Shown: positions 1-7,501 of the stretch, in pieces
Layout of the letters: every line of letters starts with the position of its first letter
How positions within the stretch are numbered: position 1 is the first letter of the stretch
Assembly: GCF_014212175.1 (NCBI RefSeq)
Contig: NZ_JACJVR010000029.1
Span: forward strand, 1 to 64,000
Direction of reading: 5' to 3'
DNA length: 64,000 nucleotides
Source: Cohnella xylanilytica
Lineage (GTDB): Bacteria; Bacillota; Bacilli; Paenibacillales; Paenibacillaceae
Program-made: the position numbers and the translations under genes
Notes under the pieces: generated by a model
Told to the model about the DNA's origin: nothing
Seen by the model: only the letters and a program-made list of their open reading frames with translations
The model's database searches: none

Positions 1-60
1 AATTCTATAATGTTAAAAAAACCTTAAGCAGCCTTTGTCCTAGAGCAGGGTAGCCGTTCG

Positions 61-513
61 CTATTTATTCCCGAGTTGTTCCGCCAACCCGATGAGAATT
101 CCTTCTTTACCGCGAATGTAGCAGAGCCGATACGAGTCCTCGTACTGAACCACTTCGCCAACGAGCTGCGCGCCATGCTTAGCGAGTCTGGATACCATCT
201 CGTCAATGTCTTCGACGGCGAACATGACGCGCAGATAACCGAGGGCATTTACGGGAGCCGTTCGGTGATCGGATATAGGAGACGGAGTGAGGAATCGCGA
301 CAGTTCAATGCGGCTGTGGCCATCCGGGGTAATCATCATGGCCATCTCTACACGCTGCGAACCCAGCCCGGTTACGCGGCCAGCCCATTCGCCTTCGATA
401 GTAGCCCGCCCTTCGAGCCTCAAGCCGATCTCCTCGAAGAAGGCGATTGCGTCGTCAAGGGATTCTACGACGATGCCAACGTTGTCCATTCTTAATAATT
501 TGTTTGTTGTCAT
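61..513 (-). CDS. VOC-family (glyoxalase/dioxygenase-like) protein
   Basis: A 150-residue protein with two beta-alpha-beta-beta-beta modules, typical of the vicinal oxygen chelate superfamily. The first opens with LLRMDNVGIVVESLDDAIAFF, the second is around LGYLRVMFAVEDIDEMVSRL, and it ends with the usual GILIGLAEQLG. Such single-domain members are metal-dependent lyases, dioxygenases or drug-binding proteins, and the substrate cannot be read here. The ATG is preceded by GAGGAGA at 7 bases. It lies on the same strand as the following SDR gene, separated by an intrinsic hairpin, so it is probably transcribed on its own. Family is sure, function unknown. Confidence 0.85.
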   Translation of the reverse strand: MTTNKLLRMDNVGIVVESLDDAIAFFEEIGLRLEGRATIEGEWAGRVTGLGSQRVEMAMMITPDGHSRIELSRFLTPSPISDHRTAPVNALGYLRVMFAVEDIDEMVSRLAKHGAQLVGEVVQYEDSYRLCYIRGKEGILIGLAEQLGNK

Positions 514-646
514 AGTTTTATCTCCTCATGGGTACAAGTTTAGTGCCTTATCATCTTCTTCTTTATTCGATCAAGGGTTGCCAATCCCTTCCAAGGGTCT
601 CGATTGTCCCTTCCTCTATCACTCATACGTCTGTAGCGGCAAGTTA

Positions 647-674
647 TAAGGCCATCCTTGGCGGGATGGCCTTA
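647..674 (-). terminator. Hairpin terminator with GGCCATCC/GGATGGCC stem
   Basis: A perfect 11-bp stem (647-657 with 664-674) around a 6-base loop, just past the stop of the SDR gene on the minus strand. The T-tract is weak. The same core stem recurs at 9812-9839 and 11978-12005. Confidence 0.6.
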
Positions 675-690
675 ACAAAACACCGAGGAA

Positions 691-1557
691 CTAGGAAATC
701 GATTCCTTCAGGACTTCTCTAAAACCTTTGGGAGGCCGGCCGATCAAATGGGCTAGAGCAGGATCGACTTGCGCGAAGTCTCCCCGACGGCTCGCCAGAA
801 ACATCCCCATCCGCATATTTATGCTCGCCTCCGGCACGCCTCGAGACCTCATAAGGTCCCGAAACTCTTCGTCCGACACGACGATTCGGCGGATGGTCCG
901 CCCCAAGACCTCGGAAGCGATTGTCGCTATCCCTTCCATGTCAATGGCCTCGGGTCCCGTCAGATTGGGGGTTATGCCGTCCAGCTTTTGCTCGCTTAGG
1001 ATCGCCGCCGCAGCCTCGGCCAGATCGAAGTGGGCCGTCCAGGCGACCGGACCGTCCTCAGGAGCGATCAATTCCCCTGTTTTTATGGCTCCGTCGATCA
1101 GCATTAGCGCCGATGCAGCGTAGTAGCCATTCCGAAGCGACGTGAAGGCTATGCCTGAAGCTTCCAGTCGTTGTTCGGTAGCCGCATGGTGAATCATGGG
1201 GGCGAAGGGAGATGCCGGGGAAGAGCCCATATGACTTGTGTAGAGCACCCGACGGACCCCTGCTCTCTTAGCCGAGTCAATCGCGGTTTGATGCTGCCGA
1301 ATCCCATGGGGGATATCGGCCTCGCCCATGATGCCGGATGAGACGATGAGAACCTGCGATGCCCCCTCGAAGGCATGGCGCAAGCTCTCGGCATCGTCGA
1401 AGTCGCCCCGACGGACGCGAACTCCGCGTTCCCGAAGCTCATGGGCTTGATTCGGATCGCGGACGCTGACGCCGATTCGTTCGGCAGGCAGACGTTTAAG
1501 CAACCGTTCTACTACGGCGCGCCCTAATTTTCCATTGGCTCCGGTAACGATAATCAT
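691..1557 (-). CDS. NmrA/QOR2-like SDR oxidoreductase
   Basis: An atypical short-chain dehydrogenase of about 288 residues. The N-terminus MIIVTGANGKLGRAVVERL has the GxxGxxG NAD(P)-binding loop. The segments VLIVSSGIMGEADIPHGIRQHQTAIDSAKRAGVRRVLYTSHMG and FTSLRNGYYA are characteristic of the NmrA/quinone oxidoreductase 2 group, which reduces quinones or senses NADP(H). I prefer the internal ATG at 1557, which puts AAAGGA at a usable distance; an in-frame ATG at 1569 sits directly on that site. The next gene upstream, an aldo/keto reductase, is on the same strand only about 35 bases away, so the two are likely cotranscribed. Confidence 0.85.
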   Translation of the reverse strand: MIIVTGANGKLGRAVVERLLKRLPAERIGVSVRDPNQAHELRERGVRVRRGDFDDAESLRHAFEGASQVLIVSSGIMGEADIPHGIRQHQTAIDSAKRAGVRRVLYTSHMGSSPASPFAPMIHHAATEQRLEASGIAFTSLRNGYYAASALMLIDGAIKTGELIAPEDGPVAWTAHFDLAEAAAAILSEQKLDGITPNLTGPEAIDMEGIATIASEVLGRTIRRIVVSDEEFRDLMRSRGVPEASINMRMGMFLASRRGDFAQVDPALAHLIGRPPKGFREVLKESIS

Positions 1558-1591
1558 GGCGACCAACATCCTTTCATTCGTAGGATAGGGT

Positions 1592-2575
1592 TTATACGCG
1601 AACAGTCTTCCCGCCTCTAAATTGCATATTGGGAAAGGAAGCGCCGGCGATCTCCCGTTCGGGTATCGCCTCTTCGATTGCTCTGACCTCCTCTTCCGTC
1701 AGTTGAATATCAAGCGACCGTAAAGCTTCTTGAAGATGAGCCGGCGATAGAGTACCGATTAGCGGTAGAATGTCTTCGCCTTTGGATAACATCCATGCAA
1801 ACGCCAATTGAGATAACGTTATTTGTTTATTGGCGGCGATCTCGCCCAGCTTTTGAGACAAGGCAACGTTCTTTTCCATATTTTCTTCAAAAAACAACGG
1901 GATGTAGCCGCCCTTGCTCTTTTGGATTCGCTCGTCTGTCCAATGGCCGGCAAGAAGGCCATGAGCCAACGCCCCAAAAGCAACAACGCCGATACCCAAT
2001 GCCCTCGCGGTCGGCAGAAGGTCTTTCTCGATGCTTCGGTTGAAAAGCGAGTATTCGACTTCCACCCAGCTGATCGGATGCGTAGCATGCGCTCTTCTCA
2101 GCGTCTCGGCGTCGACCTGGCTGACTCCGATCTGCCTGACATAGCCGGCCTTCACCAGATCGGCGATGGCGCCGATCGTCTCCTCAACGGGGATACCCAG
2201 ATCGATTCTTGCGGGCTGATAAAGATCGACATAGTCAAGATTGAGACGTTTGAGCGAATAGGCGAGATAGTTCTTCACGTGATGGGGGGAGACATCCAGT
2301 CCGTACAAGGAGCCGTCCAGCGTATTCAAGGCCCCGAACTTCAGCGATATCCAATAGTCGTCCCTGTTGCGCCCCTTCAGAGCTTCGGCGATGACCATCT
2401 CGCTTCCGCCCGCACCGTAAAAATCCCCTGTGTTCAGATGACGGATTCCACTCTCAAGGGCGGCATGAATGGTGGCAATGCCGGCCCTTCTGACAGCGTC
2501 ATTGACGTTTGACATATGGCCGCAGCCGAGTCCGATTCTGGGTAGCTCCGGTCCGTTTCGTCGATCATTCATCAT
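1592..2575 (-). CDS. Aldo/keto reductase
   Basis: An NADPH-dependent TIM-barrel oxidoreductase of about 327 residues. It starts MMNDRRNGPELPRIGLGCGHM and keeps the family landmarks: NTGDFYG (catalytic Asp/Tyr region), YWISLKFG (Lys), YVDLYQPARID, and IGVSQVDAETLRRAHATHPISWVEVEYSLFNRSIE near the cofactor site. The C-terminus PLIGTLSPAHLQEALRSLDIQLTEEE is typical. The start is set by AGGAGG at 2581-2586, just upstream of the ATG pair at 2575/2572; a longer frame to 2656 has no such site. The MarR gene 85 bases upstream on the same strand is the likely regulator. Confidence 0.9.
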   Translation of the reverse strand: MMNDRRNGPELPRIGLGCGHMSNVNDAVRRAGIATIHAALESGIRHLNTGDFYGAGGSEMVIAEALKGRNRDDYWISLKFGALNTLDGSLYGLDVSPHHVKNYLAYSLKRLNLDYVDLYQPARIDLGIPVEETIGAIADLVKAGYVRQIGVSQVDAETLRRAHATHPISWVEVEYSLFNRSIEKDLLPTARALGIGVVAFGALAHGLLAGHWTDERIQKSKGGYIPLFFEENMEKNVALSQKLGEIAANKQITLSQLAFAWMLSKGEDILPLIGTLSPAHLQEALRSLDIQLTEEEVRAIEEAIPEREIAGASFPNMQFRGGKTVRV

Positions 2576-2659
2576 GGAAACCTCCTGAACTTTAAGATGC
2601 GATTTGTGTAGCCGTCTACCCATTTGTCTAAAAAAACAGATACGCGCATGGTTCATTCC

Positions 2660-3115
2660 TCACTTCGGCAGCTGTTTTTCGACGTTTTCAAAAGCACGGG
2701 TCAGCAAAGAAGCAAACATGGCTTTCTCGGCATCGGACATCCCTTGCGTAATCAAATCTTCAGATTTCGAGAAGGCATCACTCCTCTCGCTAAGGAATTG
2801 TTTGGCTTTGGGCGTTATATCGATACGAAGGTTGCGTCCGTCGTCCGGGTTGCTGCTGCGCGTGATAAATCCGGATTTCTCCAAACCGTTCAATAAGTTT
2901 GTCACGGACGGGCCGCTTAGGGACATCGTTTTCTCAAGAAACTTGCGGTTGATCTCTTTATGCTCCTCTATGGATTGATGAATATGGGACAGGAGAATCG
3001 CTTGCGAGCTGTTCAAGCCATGATCCTTCAGAAGCTGGTCGATAATTTCCCGGACCCGTTGCGCGATAAGCTTGATGTATAGACTATAGGGGTACATGTC
3101 GAACACGCTTGGCAT
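2660..3115 (-). CDS. MarR-family transcriptional regulator
   Basis: A 151-residue winged-helix dimer. The core reads KFLEKTMSLSGPSVTNLLNGLEKSGFITRSSNPDDGRNLRIDITPKAKQFL, the recognition helix plus the beta-wing with its conserved DDGR turn. A GAAGGAG site lies 6 bases before the ATG. Its promoter (3148-3176) has a palindrome right at the expected transcription start, which fits autorepression. The aldo/keto reductase and SDR genes follow on the same strand and are the natural targets; the ligand is unknown. Confidence 0.92.
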   Translation of the reverse strand: MPSVFDMYPYSLYIKLIAQRVREIIDQLLKDHGLNSSQAILLSHIHQSIEEHKEINRKFLEKTMSLSGPSVTNLLNGLEKSGFITRSSNPDDGRNLRIDITPKAKQFLSERSDAFSKSEDLITQGMSDAEKAMFASLLTRAFENVEKQLPK

Positions 3116-3133
3116 AAAGATCTCCTTCGATTC

Positions 3134-3176
3134 GTGTAGATGTCTACACTATAGGGGTAGTTTTCTGTTTTGTCAA
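3134..3176 (-). promoter_or_regulatory. Promoter and palindromic operator of the MarR gene
   Basis: On the minus strand TTGACA (3171-3176), a 17-base spacer and TATAGT (3148-3153) form a near-consensus promoter. GTGTAGA-TG-TCTACAC (3134-3149), a perfect 7+7 palindrome, overlaps the -10 box and start point. This geometry suits repression by the MarR protein it precedes. Confidence 0.75.
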
Positions 3177-3192
3177 TTGCAGGCAACAGATG

Positions 3193-3225
3193 CGAAAGGA
3201 GCCTGCCGCGGCACGCTCCTTTTCG
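3193..3225 (-). terminator. Intrinsic terminator of the MetX-like gene
   Basis: CGAAAGGAGC (3193-3202) pairs with GCTCCTTTTCG (3215-3225), beyond the stop of the MetX-like gene and before the MarR promoter. A closely related hairpin stands at 14674-14703. Confidence 0.55.
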
Positions 3226-3247
3226 TCTTAAGATTCGCTATCCAAAC

Positions 3248-4270
3248 TTATAACTCACGGTTACTAATCGACAACAAGCGTTTTAGATGGTCGTCGATAA
3301 ATCGATTGTCGGCACTGTTGATTCCGCGACCGGCAAAATGGCCCCAGATCGACTCTATAGGATGAAAAGCAGCATTAGGTATGAGCTCAGCCTCGTATTG
3401 ATTATCTTCCGCCAGGCAGAAGAGGTCCGTGCTCCCCGGCATAATGCAAGCGAGCGCCTTAATGCTTTTGAGCGCCTTATCGAAATCCCCGTTATATAAG
3501 GGGTTTGCGCTAATATCCGCATTTTGTCCCGTCCATAACATGGCTAGAACATTGTGCGGATCCATCTTCATAAAGCTGTCTTCCCAGACGCCGGTTATAA
3601 AATCCGTCAAGGAGTCAAATCCCAGCTCGCGATAAAGCTCCTCTCTGTAAAACGCCTGCGATACGCCCCATCCCGCATAGACGAGTCCGACCGCGCGCAT
3701 GTCCGCGGAAGTCAACTGGTTTCGTCGGCTTGAATCGAAGCGGACCGCAGCCATGAGCGCAGCTCTCATTCCCTCCAGGACCACATACGTTTGGGGCCAA
3801 GTCTTGGCGACTCCGGCGAAAGGCGCGATGCGTTCCACCATGTCCGGATAGCTTGCCCCCCATTGGAAGGATTGAATGCCTCCCATGGACCATCCGACGA
3901 CGAGAGCGATCTTCTGAATGCCGAATTTCTCGGTCACCAGCCGATGCTGAAACTTTACGTTGTCATAGATGGTTACCTGAGGAAAATGAGCCCGGTCGAA
4001 CGGAGGAGGCGTGTTACTGGGAGAGGAAGAGAGTCCGTTGCCCAGCAGGTTTGGAACGATGATGAAATATTTCTGCGGATCCAGGGCCATGCCTTCTCCA
4101 ATCAGCCATTCATTCTGAACATGCTGGTCGCCAAAGGCAGTCGGATAGACGATGACATTATCTTTCTTTGCATTCAATCTTCCATAAGTCTTATACGCCA
4201 GAAAAGCGCCCGGCAACGTCGCTCCCGATTGCAAGGTTACGTCGCCCAAATCAAAAATATCGTAATCCAT
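3248..4270 (-). CDS. Alpha/beta hydrolase of the MetX (homoserine acetyltransferase-like) group
   Basis: A 340-residue alpha/beta-hydrolase. TYGRLNAKKDNVIVYPTAFGD, NLLGNGLSSSPSNTP and the nucleophile elbow GWSMGG (Ser at about 128) follow the homoserine O-acetyltransferase pattern. The acid GSTDLF and the histidine in WGHFAG complete a plausible triad. It lacks a methionine pathway neighbour and ends WGHFAG where true MetX has GHD, so it is more likely a paralogue acting on another ester or acyl substrate. It is divergent from a LysR gene 143 bases away, which probably controls it. Confidence 0.8.
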   Translation of the reverse strand: MDYDIFDLGDVTLQSGATLPGAFLAYKTYGRLNAKKDNVIVYPTAFGDQHVQNEWLIGEGMALDPQKYFIIVPNLLGNGLSSSPSNTPPPFDRAHFPQVTIYDNVKFQHRLVTEKFGIQKIALVVGWSMGGIQSFQWGASYPDMVERIAPFAGVAKTWPQTYVVLEGMRAALMAAVRFDSSRRNQLTSADMRAVGLVYAGWGVSQAFYREELYRELGFDSLTDFITGVWEDSFMKMDPHNVLAMLWTGQNADISANPLYNGDFDKALKSIKALACIMPGSTDLFCLAEDNQYEAELIPNAAFHPIESIWGHFAGRGINSADNRFIDDHLKRLLSISNREL

Positions 4271-4413
4271 CGCACAGTCGCTCCCTTCAAAATGAACCCC
4301 ATCAGTTAGCGTGTAGTTCTTGAACTTAGTATAAGACCCGTGATACTCTCAATAAAAGTGAATGAAATTCAACGCCGTATTCAAAAATATTGAAGATATA
4401 GGGGGATCGGGCG

Positions 4414-5307
4414 ATGGAATTGCGCCAACTGAATACGTTCTGCATAGTCGCATCAACCTTAAATTTCAGTCGGGCCGCGGAAGTGCTGAACTACGTCCCC
4501 TCCAACGTCACGATGCAAATAAAAGCCTTGGAGGATGAGCTTGGCGTTCGTCTCTTTGACCGTCTGGGCAAGCAGCTCGTTCTCACAACGGAGGGCAAGC
4601 GCTTTTTAACTCATATCCAAAGCGTCCTCAACAAATTGGAGGAAGCTCGCAGCGTCGTTCATGACAATGAGAATCTAACCGGCACCCTAACGATAAGCGC
4701 CAACGAGGTTATTTGCGCCTACCGGCTTCCGGCTGTCTTTCAACGATTCCGTTCGCAGCATCCGGGAGTTCGTCTGATCTTCCGCTCCGTTCCGAATCAG
4801 CAGCTCAAGCAAACGCTCTTTGAGGGGACCGCGGATGTCGTCTTTATGCTGGACGAACCCATTCGCTCAAGCGGCCTTGCGGTGGAACCGTTGCTGGAAG
4901 AGACCTTCCGCCTCTTCGCCGCTCCAGACCACCCGCTCGCGCAACGAACGGCGCTGCAGCCGGAGGATTTCCACGGAGAAGTGTTCCTCACGAATGAAAA
5001 GGGCTGTCCCTATCGAACCATGTTTGACCGGTCATTTGAGAAAGAGGGCATTGATGGGATTACGTATTTGGAGTTTCAAAGCGCCGAAGCCATTAAACAA
5101 TGCGCCATTTCGGGAATCGGCATCGCCTTTCTTCCTGAAATAACGGCGATAGCCGAAGCCGAACGGGGCGAGCTTGTCGCCCTTCCATGGCGAATTCCGG
5201 ACTTGCGCGTGTTTACGCAGATGTTATGGCATAAAGACAAGTGGCTATCGCCAATTATGTTATCTTTCATAGAAGCGGCAAGGGGGGTTCTCCTGCGGGA
5301 TATTTGA
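4414..5307 (+). CDS. LysR-family transcriptional regulator
   Basis: A 297-residue LysR protein. The N-terminal helix-turn-helix is MELRQLNTFCIVASTLNFSRAAEVLNYVPSNVTMQIKALEDELGVRLFDRLGK (residues 1-53), followed by the linker helix and a two-lobed effector domain with the usual GTLTISANEVICAYRLPAVFQRFRSQHPGVRL. It is divergent from the MetX-like hydrolase, the arrangement LysR regulators normally have with their target. The 143-base gap is AT-rich and should contain the T-N11-A sites, but I could not single one out. Confidence 0.92.
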   Translation: MELRQLNTFCIVASTLNFSRAAEVLNYVPSNVTMQIKALEDELGVRLFDRLGKQLVLTTEGKRFLTHIQSVLNKLEEARSVVHDNENLTGTLTISANEVICAYRLPAVFQRFRSQHPGVRLIFRSVPNQQLKQTLFEGTADVVFMLDEPIRSSGLAVEPLLEETFRLFAAPDHPLAQRTALQPEDFHGEVFLTNEKGCPYRTMFDRSFEKEGIDGITYLEFQSAEAIKQCAISGIGIAFLPEITAIAEAERGELVALPWRIPDLRVFTQMLWHKDKWLSPIMLSFIEAARGVLLRDI

Positions 5308-5328
5308 TATGGTTTGAATAAAATTTTG

Positions 5329-5363
5329 CTGACATACAGTTGTCAGTCGGGGCTCCTTATACT
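5329..5363 (+). promoter_or_regulatory. TGACA-N6-TGTCA inverted repeat and -10 box before dinB remnant
   Basis: CTGACA (5329-5334) and TGTCAG (5341-5346) form a perfect inverted repeat, followed by TATACT (5358-5363). No good -35 stands at the correct distance, as expected if an activator or repressor sits there. The arms match those of the WYL site at 17804-17820. Confidence 0.55.
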
Positions 5364-5421
5364 CGGTACTGTAACGGAGTTCAAACAACTCGGTAATCAC
5401 CTAATGAGGAGGTTTTCCCCG

Positions 5422-5658
5422 ATGTATCTATCCATTCAAAGCTTTATCACCGAGTACCAGAATGAATCCGAATTTACGCGAAAAATCCTCCGTTCCTTGA
5501 CGGACGCGTCATTGAAGCAAGAGATTGCCCCTGGCTTCCGTACGCTTGGAACTTTGGCGTGGCACTTAGTGCCCAAAGGCGGAATTCTGACACCGACCGG
5601 CCTCACCTTCGAATCGCCGCCCGAGCATAGCGAGTGCTCCGTTCTCACGATGAAATAG
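5422..5658 (+). pseudogene. DinB-family protein, 3'-truncated
   Basis: The frame starts with a good GAGGAGG site at 5406-5412 and reads MYLSIQSFITEYQNESEFTRKILRSLTDASL...RTLGTLAWHLVP...LTPTGLTFESPPEHSE, which is the N-terminal four-helix segment of a DinB/YfiT-like protein, including the first metal-ligand His (WH). After about residue 72 it runs into sequence that on the other strand belongs to the convergent WYL regulator, and stops at 5658. Normal members have about 150-170 residues and two further His ligands, both absent here, so the product should be inactive. A longer upstream frame to 5314 lacks a ribosome binding site. Confidence 0.7.
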
Positions 5659-6443
5659 CCGTCCTCAGCGATCGTGATTTCCTCAGGGGGAAAATATTCT
5701 TCGACCTTGACCTTCGCCCGGGGATGAAAGCGAAGCACCATTTTAATCTGATTGTCTATATCTTGTTTGCCCCATCTGGCATCAAGGTCCTCCAAACTCA
5801 TATCTCTGCGTATGAACCTTTCATCCGATACAAGAAGTTCTTTCATTCGGGAGAGTCTGAAGGTTCGATAATCGTTGCGAAGCCGGCAATAAGCGTATAG
5901 GTACCATGCATATCCTTTCCACGCCAAGCCGATGGGTTCCACTGTCCGCAGCTCGCCCATCCCTTCGGAATTCGTATACTTGAAAAGAACGACGAATCGA
6001 TTTCTGGCCGCTTGCCGAAGCTCTGCAATCATAGTTCTATCGACATGTCCGCCTCGCCAGAGGTTCGTATCGAATAGGATCGTCTCACCGGAATCCTCAA
6101 GCCGGCTCTGCTCGGATTTGGTCATCAGCGCCCCGACTTTGGTTATCAATTCGGCCAAGTCAGGATCGTCGAGAGAAGATTGAATGCCCTTTAATGCATT
6201 CAGAATGGAATGGAGATCCTCAAACGTGACGATTTGTCTATCGATATGATACGGGTCCATGATCTCATATCCGCCGTTTGCGCCCGAATAGGAGATAATA
6301 GGGATACCGGCGCTGTTGATCGTCTCCAGGTCGCGATAGATAGTCCGCAAGGATACCTCGAATAAATCGGCTAGCTCCTGTCCGCTCATTCTTTTGCGAT
6401 TGAGCAGATGCATAACGATGGATAGAAGACGATGGACCTTCAA
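5436..6443 (-). pseudogene. YafY/WYL-domain regulator with damaged C-terminus
   Basis: The N-terminus is a normal DeoR-like winged helix (MKVHRLLSIVMHLLNRKRMSGQELADLFEVSLRTIYRDLETINSAGIPI), followed by the WYL domain with RTVEPIGLAWKGYAWYLYAYCRLRNDYRTFRLSRMKEL. Family sequence continues to about DGYFIVRTE near 5640. The last roughly 65 codons are unrelated low-quality sequence read antisense through the dinB remnant. The usual C-terminal WCX end (a YG..LLSFG..VEVLEP-like stretch) is missing. It may still bind DNA. The loss is shared with the convergent dinB, see findings. Confidence 0.7.
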
Positions 6444-6464
6444 TGCTCGAAGCCTCCTCTTTGC

Positions 6465-7406
6465 TTATGAGTAATGGCGTAGCCGCTCCCGGGCTTCGCG
6501 GCGGATATATTCGATCGCCTCGCGCGGCTCGATCACTTTGGCCGATGTCCCCAAGCGGAAAAAGAAGTCGGAGGCGAACGGCAACTCGCTCCTGTCGATT
6601 TCGACATCGACGTGGCCGTGCTCCGGGCCCGTCATCACAAGGTAAGGCTCCAACCAAGGCTGGCTACGGCATTGCCGCACGCCTTCGCGATTTAACTCCG
6701 CGTATAGCCTCACGGGATCCTTCGGCTCGGATGCCGCCAGGCGCTGCAGCCAGTCGTCCAGCCGGAGCTGGCGCACGAACGTCTCTGACGTCCCCTCCAA
6801 TGCCGCGATCCGGTCGGTCCGGAACAGCCGGGTCTCGCCGGAAGCCCGGTCGAGAGCAGGCATATACCAGAAGCCCCCGTACGCATACACGCCGGCGGGT
6901 TCGACCTCCCTCCTCGTATTTTCATTCTTTGAGACATATTCGATCTGCAAGACTCGCTGTTCCGCGGCCGCCTCGATAATAAGGGACAAGTAGGGAGACG
7001 GGACGGTTTTGGCGGGATGCCAGAAGGCTAACACGGAACCGAGACGGTCCGCTTTGTGCCGCGAGTCGGCGGGCAGACTGGCGTACAGCTTCCTGGAGAC
7101 GGAGTTGATGTTAATGTTGAAGGGCAGCGACGGGTAATTCCTGAGCGATTGGAACGCGAAAAAAATAGCGAACGCTTCGTGTTCGTCGAACACGATCGGC
7201 GGCAGCGTTCTATTGTTCAGAACCCGATAGCCGCCTCCGCGGCCGGGCTCCGTGTACAACGGCACGCCCATCTCGTCGATATCCGCCAAGTAACGGTGCG
7301 CCGTCCGGATGGAGACGCCGAATTCGTCGGCCACGTCCTGCGCGGTAAAGCTGCGCTTCGTATTGACGTACATGATGAGGTCGAACAGCAGCTTTGCTTT
7401 GGACAA
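6465..7406 (-). CDS. YafY/WYL-domain transcriptional regulator
   Basis: A complete 313-residue WYL regulator: winged helix MSKAKLLFDLIMYVNTKRSFTAQDVADEFGVSIRTAHRYLADIDEMGVPLYTEPGRGGGYRVL (1-63), a linker with LPPIVFDEHEAFAIFFAFQSLRNY, a WYL domain (REVEPAGVYAYGGFWYMPALDRASGETRLFRTDRI), and a C-terminal WCX segment ending IEPREAIEYIRREARERL. It is divergent from the UvrA-like gene across a 95-base gap with a long inverted repeat, so that gene is the probable target. The truncated WYL gene begins 21 bases after its stop. Confidence 0.92.
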   Translation of the reverse strand: MSKAKLLFDLIMYVNTKRSFTAQDVADEFGVSIRTAHRYLADIDEMGVPLYTEPGRGGGYRVLNNRTLPPIVFDEHEAFAIFFAFQSLRNYPSLPFNININSVSRKLYASLPADSRHKADRLGSVLAFWHPAKTVPSPYLSLIIEAAAEQRVLQIEYVSKNENTRREVEPAGVYAYGGFWYMPALDRASGETRLFRTDRIAALEGTSETFVRQLRLDDWLQRLAASEPKDPVRLYAELNREGVRQCRSQPWLEPYLVMTGPEHGHVDVEIDRSELPFASDFFFRLGTSAKVIEPREAIEYIRREARERLRHYS

Positions 7407-7422
7407 GAGAACAACCTCCTCC

Positions 7423-7455
7423 GTTTAAACATGACAACTATTGGCATGGTTTAAA
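7423..7455. promoter_or_regulatory. GTTTAAAC...GTTTAAA inverted repeat in divergent gap
   Basis: GTTTAAAC at 7423-7430 followed by ATG is mirrored by CAT and GGTTTAAA ending at 7455. The element fills the gap between the WYL regulator and the UvrA-like gene and overlaps where both promoters must lie (TATAGT at 7458-7463 could be the -10 for the rightward gene). Likely operator. Confidence 0.5.
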
Positions 7456-7501
7456 TATATAGTAGGATTCGAGGATTTACAATCGCAGGAGGAGGAGGAC
7501 C

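Noticed and set aside
3248..4270. Naming the alpha/beta hydrolase metX.
   Set aside because: The fold and elbow match, but the C-terminal catalytic His context differs and no methionine gene is near, so the specific function is not supported.
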